Assembly: GCF_004349065.1 (NCBI RefSeq)
Contig: NZ_SMKZ01000009.1
Span: forward strand, 62,001-126,000
Reading direction: 5' to 3'
Length of the DNA stretch: 64,000 bases
Source of the DNA: Jiangella asiatica
Lineage (GTDB): Bacteria; Actinomycetota; Actinomycetes; Jiangellales; Jiangellaceae
In this document: positions 54,580 to 63,682 of the stretch, in pieces
How positions within the stretch are numbered: the stretch's first letter is position 1
How the letters are laid out: each line of letters begins with the position of its first letter
Made by a program: the position numbers and the translations under genes
Notes under the pieces: model-generated
Databases searched by the model: none
Told to the model about the DNA's origin: nothing
What the model saw: the letters and a program-made list of their open reading frames with translations, nothing else

Positions 54580-55152
54580 TCACTCCGGGACGATCCTCGT
54601 CACCAGGGCGGCGACTACGTCCTCGATGGGCTCCTCGCCGAGCACCCCCGGCAGCGTCAGGTGCTCCAGCAGCAGCCCGCTCATCGCCACGTAGAGCAGC
54701 ACGGCCGTGGTGCGGTCGCCGGGGAAGCCGCCCTCGACGTGTGAGTGCACGATCTGGTCCAGGTTGGCGCGGAACTGCTGGGCGAAGGCCTCGCGCAGCT
54801 GCGGCCGCCGCACCGCCTCCAGCCGCAGCTCGAACAGCGCGAGGTATCCCGCCCGGTCGGCCTCGGCGTGGCGCAGCAGGGTCTGCATGAGGACTCGTTC
54901 CTGGTCGCGGTCGTGCGGCCCGGCCAGCATCTCCGCGGCGGCCTCCGGCGACGGCGTGAGGCGCACGAACACGTACTCGCCGGCCTGGCGCAGCAGCTCG
55001 TCGCGGCTGGGAAAGTAGTTCGACGTGGTGCCGACCGGCACGCTTGCCTGGTCGTCGACGGCGCGGAAGGTCAGTCCGCGCGCGCCCTGGGCTGCGAGCA
55101 CGTCGATCGCCGCGTCGAGCAGGGCCGTGCGCCGCTCCGGGTTCCGGACCAT
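54580..55152 (-). CDS. TetR-family regulator
   Basis: A 190-residue regulator. N-terminal HTH: ALLDAAIDVLAAQGARGLTFRAVDDQASVPVGTTSNYFPSRDELL. The C-terminal ligand domain is helical (LRHAEADRAGYLALFELRLEAVRR and DRTTAVLLYVAMSGLLLEHL). GGAGGCGGGG precedes the ATG. No divergent partner beyond the MurI gene 190 bases away; target not evident. Confidence 0.92.
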   Translation of the reverse strand: MVRNPERRTALLDAAIDVLAAQGARGLTFRAVDDQASVPVGTTSNYFPSRDELLRQAGEYVFVRLTPSPEAAAEMLAGPHDRDQERVLMQTLLRHAEADRAGYLALFELRLEAVRRPQLREAFAQQFRANLDQIVHSHVEGGFPGDRTTAVLLYVAMSGLLLEHLTLPGVLGEEPIEDVVAALVTRIVPE

Positions 55153-55211
55153 CCCCGCCTCCGAACCGATACAGATGAAGTACTTGGCCTGTCGTAGGTT
55201 ACATCACCCCG

Positions 55212-55275
55212 TTCCCCATGATCATCAACGATCTCGGGGGTCATAGCACCCGAAATCGTTGATGATCACGGGGAA
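55212..55275. repeat. intergenic palindrome, copy C
   Basis: Same element as copies A and B but in the opposite orientation: TTCCCC arms outside, TGATCATCAACGAT inside, loop GGTCATAGCA (the complement of TGCTATGACC). Two mispairs. It sits between the TetR gene and murI, where both genes start, so it is not acting as a terminator of convergent genes here. Confidence 0.85.
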
Positions 55276-55343
55276 TGGGGCGGGCGTGTCGTTCGACACG
55301 TCCGGGCGTCAGGGCCCCGACGGCGGCGTACGCTCTTGCTCCG

Positions 55344-56177
55344 ATGAGCGACGCACCGATCGGAATCTTCGACAGCGGCGTGGGCGGACTGACGGTCGCC
55401 CGCGCCGTGCTCGACCAGCTCCCGCACGAGCCCGTCCTCTACGTCGGCGACACCTCCCGCGGCCCGTACGGCCCGCGACCGATCGCGCAGGTGCGCGAGT
55501 ACGCCCTCGACGTCATGGACACGCTCGTCGCCGAAGGAGTGAAGCTGCTGGTCATCGCGTGCAACTCGGCCAGCAGCGCGGTCCTGCGCGACGCCCGAGA
55601 GCGCTACGACGTCCCCGTCGTCGAGGTCATCCAGCCGGCCGTGCGCCGCGCAGTCGCCGCCACGCGCAACGGGCACGTCGGCGTCATCGGCACCCGCGCC
55701 ACCGTCACATCGCGAGCCTACGAGGACTCCTTCGCCGCGGCGCCGCAGTTGCGCATCACCACCCGGGCCTGCCCGCGGTTCGTCGAGTTCGTCGAGGCCG
55801 GCGTCACGCATGGCGGCGAGCTGGAGCAGGCCGCGCGCGAGTACCTCGACCCCGTCCGGGCCGCCGGCGTCGACACTCTGGTGCTCGGGTGCACGCACTA
55901 CCCGCTGCTCACCGGCGTCATCTCCTACGTGATGGGCGAGAACGTCACACTGGTCAGCAGCGCGGAGGAGACCGCGAAGGACGTCTACCGGGTGCTGGCC
56001 GCCAACCGGCTCATGCGCGCCGACACCCTGCCGCCGCCGCGGCACCACTTCCGCTCCACCGGCGACTCGCGGCCGTTCCGCGAGCTCGGGCGGCGCTTCC
56101 TCGGCCCGGAGGTCGCGTCGGTCGAGGAGACGACGGAGCTGCCGGTCGTTCGCCACGACGAGGCGGTCACGCCTTGA
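55344..56177 (+). CDS. murI: glutamate racemase
   Basis: A 277-residue racemase supplying D-glutamate for peptidoglycan. Start [26 protein letters not shown] 9 bases upstream. Catalytic Cys73 (IACNSASSA) and Cys183 with His185 (LGCTHYPLL). Conserved [14 protein letters not shown] overlap with the MBL gene. Confidence 0.96.
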   Translation: MSDAPIGIFDSGVGGLTVARAVLDQLPHEPVLYVGDTSRGPYGPRPIAQVREYALDVMDTLVAEGVKLLVIACNSASSAVLRDARERYDVPVVEVIQPAVRRAVAATRNGHVGVIGTRATVTSRAYEDSFAAAPQLRITTRACPRFVEFVEAGVTHGGELEQAAREYLDPVRAAGVDTLVLGCTHYPLLTGVISYVMGENVTLVSSAEETAKDVYRVLAANRLMRADTLPPPRHHFRSTGDSRPFRELGRRFLGPEVASVEETTELPVVRHDEAVTP

Positions 56178-56926
56178 GGCTCACCGTCCTGGGCTGCTCC
56201 GGGTCCGTGCCGGGGCCGGACTCGCCCGCGTCCGGCTATCTCGTGGAGGCCGACGGCGCCCGGCTCGTCGTCGACCTCGGCAACGGAGCGCTCGGACCAC
56301 TGCAGCGTCAGGTCGGCCTGGACGGGCTCGCCGAGCTGGACGGCGTCGTCCTGAGCCACCTGCACCCCGACCACTGCATGGACCTGTGCGGGCTGTACGT
56401 CGCGCTGCGCTACGGCGTGACGTCGCCGCGGCGCATCCCGGTGTACGGGCCGGTCGGGACGGGGGCGCGGATGGCCGCGGCATACGGCAAGGAGCCGCAG
56501 CCCGGGCTGTCCGGCGAGTTCGACTTCCTCCCCTTCCCCGCCGGGACCTTCCGCGTCGGGCCGTTCGACGTGCGGGTGACGCCGGTGCCGCATCCGGTGC
56601 CGGCCTACGCCATCCGTGTCACCCACGACGGGCGGAGCCTGGTCTACTCCGGCGACACCGCACCCAGCGACGCCCTCGTGGAGCTGGCCGACGGCGCCGA
56701 CCTGCTGCTGTGCGAGGCGGCCTACGGCGACGGCGACGACAACCCGCCCGGCGTCCACCTGACCGGACGGCAGGCCGGCGAGCACGCGGCCGCCGCCGGG
56801 GTCCGTCGACTTGTCGTCACGCACGTGCCACCATGGGGCGATCCGCAGCGCGCCGTGGCCAGCGCCGGAGCGGTGTTCGACGGCCCGGTGGAGCTGGCCT
56901 CACCGGACGGCTGGTGGGAGGTCTGA
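56174..56926 (+). CDS. MBL-fold metal-dependent hydrolase (RNase Z/lactonase type)
   Basis: A 250-residue metallo-beta-lactamase-fold protein starting with TTG within the murI stop overlap ([20 protein letters not shown]). Metal motif [10 protein letters not shown], later His in [10 protein letters not shown], Asp in [10 protein letters not shown] and the last His in VTHVPPW. Genes of this type next to murI and rph are common in actinobacteria; the protein probably acts as a phosphodiesterase or tRNA 3' processing-like enzyme. Substrate unknown. Confidence 0.9.
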   Translation: MRLTVLGCSGSVPGPDSPASGYLVEADGARLVVDLGNGALGPLQRQVGLDGLAELDGVVLSHLHPDHCMDLCGLYVALRYGVTSPRRIPVYGPVGTGARMAAAYGKEPQPGLSGEFDFLPFPAGTFRVGPFDVRVTPVPHPVPAYAIRVTHDGRSLVYSGDTAPSDALVELADGADLLLCEAAYGDGDDNPPGVHLTGRQAGEHAAAAGVRRLVVTHVPPWGDPQRAVASAGAVFDGPVELASPDGWWEV

Positions 56927-56928
56927 CA

Positions 56929-57678
56929 ATGACGGAGCACGTGGTCGCGCCCGAGCCGATCGAGCCGCTGCCCGAGGACTGGGAGCGCGGCCTGGTCATC
57001 GCCGCCCATCCCGACGACGTCGAGTACGGCGCCGCGGCCGCCATCGCGCGCTGGACCGGCCAGGGCAAGACCATCGTGTACTGCATGGTCACCAGCGGCG
57101 AGGCCGGCATCGACGCCATGCCGCCGGAACAGACCGGACCCTTGCGCGAGAAGGAGGAGCGCGAAGCCGCCCGCGTCGTCGGCGTCGACGAGGTCGAGTT
57201 CCTCGGCTACCCCGACGGCGTGGTCGAGTACGGCCTGCCGCTGCGCCGCGACCTGGCCCGGGTGATCCGGCGGCACCGGCCCAACATCGTCATCACCGGC
57301 AACTTCCGCGAGACCTTCGGCGGCGTCATGCTCAACCAGGCCGACCACATCGCCGTCGGGCGGGCCGTCCTCGACGCCGCGCGCGACGCCGGCAACCGCT
57401 GGGTCTTCCGCGAGCTGCTCGACGAGGGCCACGAGCCGTGGAACAAGGTGCGCGCCATCTGGGCCGGCGGCTCGCCGGAGGCTCGGCACGGCGTCGACAC
57501 CACCGCGACCTTCCAGCTGGGGGTCCAGTCGCTGGAGGCGCACGCGGGGTACCTCGGCGCGCTCGAAGGGCACCCGGAGCCGGCGGAGTTCCTCGAGGGC
57601 CTCGCCCGCGCCGACGGCACCCGTCTCGGGACCCGCTTCGCCACCTCGTTCGAGGTCTACCCGCTGATGCTGTTCTGA
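56929..57678 (+). CDS. PIG-L family deacetylase (MshB-like)
   Basis: A 249-residue zinc deacetylase of the LmbE/PIG-L family. Metal motif VIAAHPDDVEYGAAA with AHPDD near residue 24, and later NQADHIAVGRAV as the third ligand His. Relatives deacetylate N-acetylglucosaminyl compounds, including mycothiol and bacillithiol precursors. Start overlaps nothing; it follows the MBL gene by 2 bases in the same operon. Confidence 0.88.
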   Translation: MTEHVVAPEPIEPLPEDWERGLVIAAHPDDVEYGAAAAIARWTGQGKTIVYCMVTSGEAGIDAMPPEQTGPLREKEEREAARVVGVDEVEFLGYPDGVVEYGLPLRRDLARVIRRHRPNIVITGNFRETFGGVMLNQADHIAVGRAVLDAARDAGNRWVFRELLDEGHEPWNKVRAIWAGGSPEARHGVDTTATFQLGVQSLEAHAGYLGALEGHPEPAEFLEGLARADGTRLGTRFATSFEVYPLMLF

Positions 57679-57784
57679 CCGCGGTCGACCAGCGCCTGGC
57701 GAAGCTGTCCGCCGTCCGCGTCGATCGGGACGTGTCGCGCGGTGAGGGGCAAGCCGATCGTGGGCGACGACCGCGGGACGAGCC

Positions 57785-58543
57785 TCAGCCGGCGGCGCGG
57801 TGCTCCTCGGCACTGACCAGCACGCCGGTCGCGTACATCCGCTTCTCCGAGCCAAGCCGCGGCCAGCAGGTGGTCAGGGTGATCCGGGCCTCGGTGGGAT
57901 CGGCGTCGGCCGGCTCGCCCGGCACCGGGTCGACCACCCACAGCTCGGTGGGCTTGATGACGTTGCCGTCGCTGTCGCCGTCGGGAGCGTCGTCCAGCTC
58001 GTAGCGGTACACGCCGTCGATGGTCTCGATCTCGACGACGTCGCCTTCGCGCAGCTCCGGGAACGGGGCGAACGGCGAGCCGTGGCCGGAGCGGTGCGCG
58101 GCGATCGAGACGTTGCCGAGCTGCCCCGGGTCGGCGCTGTCGACGTAGTGACCGGGCCCGTTCTCCAGGTCGTCCGGCTCGGTGCCCTCGACGACGATGC
58201 GCTCCCAGCCGTCGCCGAACCGCGGGATCCGCAGGATGCCGTACGCGTCGCCGAGCTCCAGCGGCGCGGGCTCGGCGTCCTCGTTGTCGTCGGGAGCGTC
58301 GTCGGTCTGGCCGGAGTCGCGGTCCAGCACGTGTTGCTCGAACTGGTCGCGCAGGTCGTCCTGGGCCGCTGCGGTCTGCAGACCGGTGCCCCACAGGGTG
58401 TAGACGGCGAACAGCAGCACCAGCACGCCGGCGGTGAGCAGCAGCTCCGCGGCGACCCCGGCGGTGACGGCGAGCGCGCCACGCCGCCCGGACACCCGCC
58501 GCAGGGGCGCCCGGCGATGCCTCGGCGCCGCCCTGCGCTGCAT
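57785..58543 (-). CDS. class E sortase
   Basis: A 252-residue sortase. N-terminal basic region and membrane helix ([18 protein letters not shown]), an acidic linker, then the catalytic core: His150 ([11 protein letters not shown]), Cys226 (LTTCWP) and Arg235 (KRMYATG). TAGCGT 7 bases before the ATG suggests a leaderless transcript. Class E enzymes anchor LAXTG proteins to the wall. No sorting-signal protein is seen nearby. Confidence 0.93.
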   Translation of the reverse strand: MQRRAAPRHRRAPLRRVSGRRGALAVTAGVAAELLLTAGVLVLLFAVYTLWGTGLQTAAAQDDLRDQFEQHVLDRDSGQTDDAPDDNEDAEPAPLELGDAYGILRIPRFGDGWERIVVEGTEPDDLENGPGHYVDSADPGQLGNVSIAAHRSGHGSPFAPFPELREGDVVEIETIDGVYRYELDDAPDGDSDGNVIKPTELWVVDPVPGEPADADPTEARITLTTCWPRLGSEKRMYATGVLVSAEEHRAAG

Positions 58544-58653
58544 GGCGACGACGCTACGTGACCGCCACGGCCGATGCAGGCGAAACCCGCACATCGCGGT
58601 GCGGACCCCGCCACCGGCACGCGCCGCGGCGCCGGACCGATAGTTTGGGACGC

Positions 58654-59382
58654 ATGACGCGTTCCGACGGCCGCAGCGCCGATCAGCTCCGCACCATCCG
58701 CCTGGCCCGCGGGTGGCTCGACCACGCCGAGGGCTCCGTGCTCGTCGAGTTCGGCCGCACCCGCGTGCTCTGTGCCGCGTCGGTCACCGAGGGCGTCCCG
58801 CGCTGGCGCAAGGGATCGGGCCTGGGCTGGGTGACCGCCGAGTACGCGATGCTCCCGCGCTCCACCAACACCCGCTCCGACCGCGAGTCGGTGAAGGGCC
58901 GCATCGGCGGTCGCACGCACGAGATCTCCCGGCTCATCGGCCGGTCTCTGCGCGGCATCATCGACACCTCCGCGCTGGGTGAGAACACGCTCGTCGTCGA
59001 CTGCGACGTCCTCCAGGCCGACGGCGGCACCCGCACGGCCGCCATCACCGGCGCGTACGTGGCGCTGAGCGACGCCATCGCCTGGATGCGCGGCCAGGGC
59101 ATGCTGGCCAGCGGCGAAGTGCTGACCGACTCGGTGTCGGCGGTCTCCGTCGGCGTCGTCGACGGCGTCGCGCTGCTCGACCTGTGCTACGAGGAGGACG
59201 TGCGCGCCGAGACCGACATGAACGTCGTCATGACCGGTGACGGCCGGTTCATCGAGGTCCAGGGCACCGCCGAAGGGGCGCCGTTCGACCGGCAGGAGCT
59301 CGACTCCCTGCTGGCCCTGGCCGGCGACGGCTGCCGCGAGCTGACCGAGTTCCAGCGCGCCGCCCTGGCCTCGGCTCGGTGA
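58654..59382 (+). CDS. rph: ribonuclease PH
   Basis: A 242-residue phosphorolytic exonuclease trimming tRNA 3' ends. Start [22 protein letters not shown] 7 bases upstream, leaderless. Family segments [52 protein letters not shown] and [19 protein letters not shown] overlap with rdgB. Confidence 0.97.
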   Translation: MTRSDGRSADQLRTIRLARGWLDHAEGSVLVEFGRTRVLCAASVTEGVPRWRKGSGLGWVTAEYAMLPRSTNTRSDRESVKGRIGGRTHEISRLIGRSLRGIIDTSALGENTLVVDCDVLQADGGTRTAAITGAYVALSDAIAWMRGQGMLASGEVLTDSVSAVSVGVVDGVALLDLCYEEDVRAETDMNVVMTGDGRFIEVQGTAEGAPFDRQELDSLLALAGDGCRELTEFQRAALASAR

Positions 59383-59993
59383 CGGGCGCGCCCCGGGTGG
59401 TCCTGGCCACCCGCAACGCGCACAAGGTGCCGGAGATCCGACGCATCCTCGAGTCCGCCGGGTCGGCGGTCGACCTGGTCGCGGTCACCGAGTTCCCCGG
59501 CGTCGAGGACGTCGCCGAGACCGGCCTGACATTCGCGGAGAACGCGCTGCTCAAAGCGCATGCGGTGGCCGCGGCGACCGGCCTGCCCGCCCTGGCCGAC
59601 GATTCCGGGCTCAGCGTCGCCGCGCTGGGCGGCATGCCGGGGGTCTTCTCCGCTCGCTGGGCCGGCCGGCACGGCGACGACGACGCCAATCTGCGGCTGG
59701 TCCTGGCCCAGCTGGAGAGCGTCCCGGACTCCCACCGCCACGCCGCGTTCGTCTGCGTGGCCGCCCTGGCGCTGCCCGACGGCTCGTCCTTCACCGAAGA
59801 GGGCCGCGTCGACGGGGTCGTCGTCCGCGCCCCGCGTGGCCAGAACGGGTTCGGCTACGACCCGATCTTCGTCCCCGACGGCGACACCCGCACCACCGCC
59901 GAGCTTTCACCGGCCGAGAAGGACGCAATCAGCCACCGCGGCCGCGCCTTCCGCGCCATCGCCCCGCACCTCGCCGCCCTCACCCTCACCTGA
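59379..59993 (+). CDS. rdgB: non-canonical purine NTP pyrophosphatase (RdgB/HAM1)
   Basis: A 204-residue pyrophosphatase hydrolysing ITP and XTP. GTG start overlapping rph. Signature [60 protein letters not shown] and NGFGYDPIF. In the actinobacterial murI-rph-rdgB neighbourhood. Confidence 0.96.
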   Translation: MTGAPRVVLATRNAHKVPEIRRILESAGSAVDLVAVTEFPGVEDVAETGLTFAENALLKAHAVAAATGLPALADDSGLSVAALGGMPGVFSARWAGRHGDDDANLRLVLAQLESVPDSHRHAAFVCVAALALPDGSSFTEEGRVDGVVVRAPRGQNGFGYDPIFVPDGDTRTTAELSPAEKDAISHRGRAFRAIAPHLAALTLT

Positions 59994-60130
59994 TCCGCAC
60001 TCGGAAGGCGCTTCCAGCCGTGATCAACGCGGTGATGTCAGGTGGTGGGGGCGGTTCTCGATTCTGAACAAACGCTGACGATCAAGGTCGAGCCGTGGGC
60101 GGGAGCGGTCCGCGGGAGGATGATCGGAGG

Positions 60131-61717
60131 GTGACCGATTCCGTGACGGCCGCCGAGCCGGGCACGTCGCCGTCGGCGTCGCGGCGGCCGTGGTGGCCGC
60201 CGGCGCTGGCGGGGGTGCTGGCGCTCGCGCTGGGGCTCGCGGTCGCCGAGGTGATCGCCGGTGCGCTGGGCCGGGCGGAGACGCCGGTGGTGGCGGTCGG
60301 TGAGGAGTTCATCGACCTGACGCCGAGCTGGCTGAAGGACCTGGCGATCGACCTGTTCGGCACGAACGACAAGACCGCGCTGCTGGTGGGCATGGCCGTC
60401 GTGCTGGTCGCGCTGGGTGCGGCGATCGGCGTGCTGACCGCTCGGCGCCGGACTGCCGGTATCGCCGCGGCCGCGGCCTTGCTGGGCGTCGCCGCGCTGG
60501 CGGTGTGGAGCCGGCCCGACTCCACCGGTGCCGACCTGGTGCCCACGATCGCGGCGGGGGTCGTCGCGCTGCCGGTGTTGAGCTGGCTGGTCGGAAAGGC
60601 GGCCCAGCCGCCCACCGTCGACGACGCGCAGCCTGCGCCACGGCTCACCGGCCCCAGCCGGCGCTCGTTCCTCACCGCGGCCGGCGTGACCGCTGGGCTG
60701 GCCGCGGCCGGCGGGCTGATCGGGCGGGCGCTCGGGGCGCGGCGGCTCGGGGTGGAGGAGTCGCGCGACGATCTCGCCGCCAGCATCGACCTGCCGCGGC
60801 CGGACGTGCCGAGCGGCGTGGACCTCGTGGTCGACGGTGCGCAGCCGTGGCGGACGCCCACCCAGGACTTCTATCGCATCGACACCGCGCTGTCCGTCCC
60901 GCTGGTCCGGGCCGAGGACTGGTCGCTGCGGGTGCACGGCATGGTCGAGAACGAGGTCGAGCTGGACTACCAGGGCCTGGTCGACCTGGGCCTGGTGGAT
61001 CGCTGGCTGACGTTGAACTGCGTGTCGAACGAGGTCGGCGGCAACCTCATCGGGAACGCGCTGTGGACCGGCGTGCCGATCGCCGACGTGCTCGCGCTGG
61101 CCGTCCCGGCTGCCGACGCCGACGCGGTCCTGTCGCGCTCGCAGGACGGCTGGACCGCCGGCACGCCGCTCGACGTCCTGACCGACGGGCGCGACGCGCT
61201 CTTCGCGCTGGGCATGAACGGCGGCCCGCTCCCCGTCGAGCACGGGTTCCCGGTCCGCATGATCGTGCCCGGGCTGTACGGCTACGTCAGCGCCACGAAA
61301 TGGGTGGTCGAGCTCGAGGTGAGCCGCTTCGACGACTTCGAGGCGTACTGGACGACGCGCGGCTGGGCCGAGCGCGGGCCGGTCAAGGTCGCCTCGCGCA
61401 TCGACGTCCCGCGCGGCAGCGCCGACGTCGAGGCCGGGACGGTCGCCGTCGCCGGCGTCGCGTGGGCGCAGCACCGGGGCATCGCTGCCGTGCAGGTCCG
61501 GGTCGACGACGGCGACTGGGCCGACGCCCGCCTCGCCGACGTGCCCAGCTCCGACACCTGGCGGCAGTGGGTCTGGGACTGGGACGCCGAGCCCGGTGAG
61601 CACCGCCTGCAAGTCCGCGCCGTCACCGCCGACGGCGAGGTCCAGACGGGTGACGAGGCGCAGCCCGTGCCGGACGGCGCGACCGGCTGGCACACCGTCA
61701 CCGTCGACGTGGGCTGA
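60131..61717 (+). CDS. membrane-anchored molybdopterin-dependent oxidoreductase
   Basis: A 528-residue protein. GTG start (VTDSVTAAEPG). Four helices in the first 155 residues, then an internal twin-arginine stretch SRRSFLTAAG at about 176-185 with a fifth hydrophobic helix. The molybdopterin domain follows: WLTLNCVSNEVGGNLIG with the Mo-ligand Cys297, GHPVR-type GFPVRMIVPGLYGYVSATKWV, and a Mo-co dimerisation domain (AWAQHRGIAAVQVRVDDGDW). This is the sulfite-oxidase/YedY-like class found in actinobacteria. Substrate unknown. Confidence 0.9.
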   Translation: MTDSVTAAEPGTSPSASRRPWWPPALAGVLALALGLAVAEVIAGALGRAETPVVAVGEEFIDLTPSWLKDLAIDLFGTNDKTALLVGMAVVLVALGAAIGVLTARRRTAGIAAAAALLGVAALAVWSRPDSTGADLVPTIAAGVVALPVLSWLVGKAAQPPTVDDAQPAPRLTGPSRRSFLTAAGVTAGLAAAGGLIGRALGARRLGVEESRDDLAASIDLPRPDVPSGVDLVVDGAQPWRTPTQDFYRIDTALSVPLVRAEDWSLRVHGMVENEVELDYQGLVDLGLVDRWLTLNCVSNEVGGNLIGNALWTGVPIADVLALAVPAADADAVLSRSQDGWTAGTPLDVLTDGRDALFALGMNGGPLPVEHGFPVRMIVPGLYGYVSATKWVVELEVSRFDDFEAYWTTRGWAERGPVKVASRIDVPRGSADVEAGTVAVAGVAWAQHRGIAAVQVRVDDGDWADARLADVPSSDTWRQWVWDWDAEPGEHRLQVRAVTADGEVQTGDEAQPVPDGATGWHTVTVDVG

Positions 61718-61762
61718 CCCGTCCCCGCGACGGCGGCCCCATGCGTCCGCCCACGCCTTCGC

Positions 61763-61793
61763 TCCGTTACGATACTGGCCGTAACGTAACGGA
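61763..61793. promoter_or_regulatory. palindromic operator before the imine-reductase-like gene
   Basis: Two overlapping inverted repeats: CGTTACG-N8-CGTAACG (61765-61771 and 61780-61786) and TCCGTTAC with GTAACGGA (61763-61770 and 61786-61793). It covers the probable -10 box (GATACT) and ends at the GGAGG of the downstream gene. It looks like a repressor operator, but no regulator gene is adjacent. Confidence 0.6.
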
Positions 61794-61800
61794 GGTCCAG

Positions 61801-62667
61801 ATGGACGTGAGCGTGCTCGGACTCGGCGCGATGGGTTCCGCCCTCGCGGGCGCCCTGCTACGCGCCGGGCACTCGACGACGGTGTGGAACCGGTCGCCCG
61901 GCAAGACCGGAACGCTGGCCGGCGACGGCGCCAGGGGCGCGGAGACGGCCCGGCAGGCGGTCGCCGCGAGTGACCTCGTGGTCGTCTGCGTCACCGACTA
62001 CGCCGCAGCGAACGACGTGCTGGACGCCGCCGGCGACACGCTTCGCGGGCGTACGGTCGTGAACCTGACCACCGGGACTCCGGACGAGGCGCACGATGTC
62101 GCCACCATGCTGCGTACCCGCGGCGCCGGCTACCTCGACGGCGTCGCCCACGCCCAGCCGGAGCAGGTGGGCACCGCGTCGGCGACCCTGCTCTACGGCG
62201 GCGACCCCGAGCTGTTCCAGGCGCACGCCGCCACGCTGCGCGCCCTGGGCGACGCCGTCCACGTCGGCGCCGATCCCCGGCAGGCCGGGCTCTACGACCT
62301 CGCGCTGATGGGGCTCTGGTACGAGGCCGAGCTGGCCTTCCTCAACGCCCTGGCTCTGGTCGGTTCCTCCGGCGTCGACGCCGAGACGTTCGTGCCGTTC
62401 GGCCGCACCCAGCTGGGCTACGTCGTCGACGCCCTGCCCGACGTGGCCGCGCAGGTGCGCGACCGCAGCTACCCGCGCGGCCCGGCAACGCTCGAGGAGC
62501 ACGCCCGAGTGCTGGCCCAGCTGGGCGAGCTGCGAGCGTCGCGCGGCATGAACTCCGACCACCTCGCGCATGTCGACCGCGTCGTCCGCCGGCTGATCGG
62601 CGCCGGTCACGGCGGGGAGGGCTTCACCCGAGTCGTCGAGGAGCTCGCGCTCCCGCTCACGGACTGA
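61801..62667 (+). CDS. NAD(P)-dependent oxidoreductase (beta-hydroxyacid dehydrogenase/imine reductase-like)
   Basis: A 288-residue protein starting MDVSVLGLGAMGSALAGALL; Rossmann motif GLGAMG at 7-12 and a WNRSPGKT stretch selecting NADPH. The C-terminal helical domain (LYDLALMGLWYEAELAFLNALAL) lacks the catalytic Lys of 6-phosphogluconate-type enzymes at its usual place and fits imine reductases better. GGAGG upstream; expression probably controlled through the palindrome before it. Confidence 0.85.
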   Translation: MDVSVLGLGAMGSALAGALLRAGHSTTVWNRSPGKTGTLAGDGARGAETARQAVAASDLVVVCVTDYAAANDVLDAAGDTLRGRTVVNLTTGTPDEAHDVATMLRTRGAGYLDGVAHAQPEQVGTASATLLYGGDPELFQAHAATLRALGDAVHVGADPRQAGLYDLALMGLWYEAELAFLNALALVGSSGVDAETFVPFGRTQLGYVVDALPDVAAQVRDRSYPRGPATLEEHARVLAQLGELRASRGMNSDHLAHVDRVVRRLIGAGHGGEGFTRVVEELALPLTD

Positions 62668-63682
62668 CCGGAACCGACGCGCGCGGACCGTCGAGCACCG
62701 GCCGGTCGCCCTCCCAGGTGAGCTCGGTGAGCCACATCGTGCGGCCGGGCACGGCCGAGCCGATGGCGTCCGGCGGCCAGGCATGATGCACCATCCAGGT
62801 GCGCCCGTCCTTCTCGATCAGCACGCAGTGGCCGGGCCCGGCGGCGTCGTCGGTCGAGGCCAGCACCGGTGACGACGTCGGCTTGGTGCACGGCCCGAGC
62901 GGTCCGTCGCAGACGGCGTACCCGACGGCGTACGCGTCGGAGCCGTAGTCGTTGGCCGAGTAGAACAGGTAGTACGTGCCGTCGCGCAGCCACAGGAACG
63001 GCGCCTCGACCAGGTTGCCCTCCCACGCCTGGTCCTGCTTGACCAGCCGCACCGCTTCCCCGGTCAGCGCCAACCCGTCCGGCGTCAGCGGCTGGGCGTA
63101 GATCCAGGTGTCGACGCCGATCGCGTTGCCGTCGTTCTTCCACAGCAGGTAGCGGGCGCCGTCGATGTCGGTGAACGGGCTGGCGTCGATCGAGCCGCCC
63201 TCGTCGAGCTGGCAGATCATCGGCTCGGCGGAGTCGTCGACGAACGGACCCTCGGGCGACGTGGCCACGGCCCGGCCGACGCACTGGCGCTGACCCGCGG
63301 TGCTCAGCGCGGTGTAGTAGAGCACGTAGCGGTCCGGAGCGTGGACGGCGACCTCCGGCGCCCAGGTGCGCCCGCCGGTGACCCAGGGCGCGAGCGCCGG
63401 CATCGCGTCGCCGACCGGCTCCCACGTCACCAGATCGGTCGAGCGCAGCGTCGGCAGGTTGCCCAGCTGCGAGTTCGTCGCGTACGCGTAGTACACGCCG
63501 TCCACCTCGATGACGGCGGGGTCGGGGAAGTCGCGGTCGTGGACGGGGTTGGTGAATCCCATGGTGGCCGGCTGCTCCTGGGTAGGCGACGATGCGGGCG
63601 GGTCCGACGGCGACGAGGACGGGGCCGAGCCGACGCACGCTCCCAGCAGGAGCAGCGCCAGCCCGGCCACGAGCGATCTCAT
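62657..63682 (-). CDS. GH43-type glycoside hydrolase, lipoprotein
   Basis: A 341-residue secreted enzyme. Signal LVAGLALLLLGAC ends in a lipobox with the lipidated Cys at about residue 16. Five-bladed propeller features of family 43: DRDFPDPAVIEVDGVYYAYAT (catalytic base Asp), GGRTWAPEVAVH, GGSIDASPFTDIDGARYL (pKa-modulating Asp), EGNLVEAPFLWLRDGTYYLFY (catalytic Glu). Acts on arabinan or xylan-type polysaccharide. It overlaps the end of the upstream gene by 4 bases. Confidence 0.88.
   Translation of the reverse strand: MRSLVAGLALLLLGACVGSAPSSSPSDPPASSPTQEQPATMGFTNPVHDRDFPDPAVIEVDGVYYAYATNSQLGNLPTLRSTDLVTWEPVGDAMPALAPWVTGGRTWAPEVAVHAPDRYVLYYTALSTAGQRQCVGRAVATSPEGPFVDDSAEPMICQLDEGGSIDASPFTDIDGARYLLWKNDGNAIGVDTWIYAQPLTPDGLALTGEAVRLVKQDQAWEGNLVEAPFLWLRDGTYYLFYSANDYGSDAYAVGYAVCDGPLGPCTKPTSSPVLASTDDAAGPGHCVLIEKDGRTWMVHHAWPPDAIGSAVPGRTMWLTELTWEGDRPVLDGPRASVPVSP

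Noticed and set aside
57679-57784. Short minus-strand peptide between PIG-L and sortase
   Set aside because: About 35 codons with no start site, no conserved pattern and overlap with both neighbours' frames.
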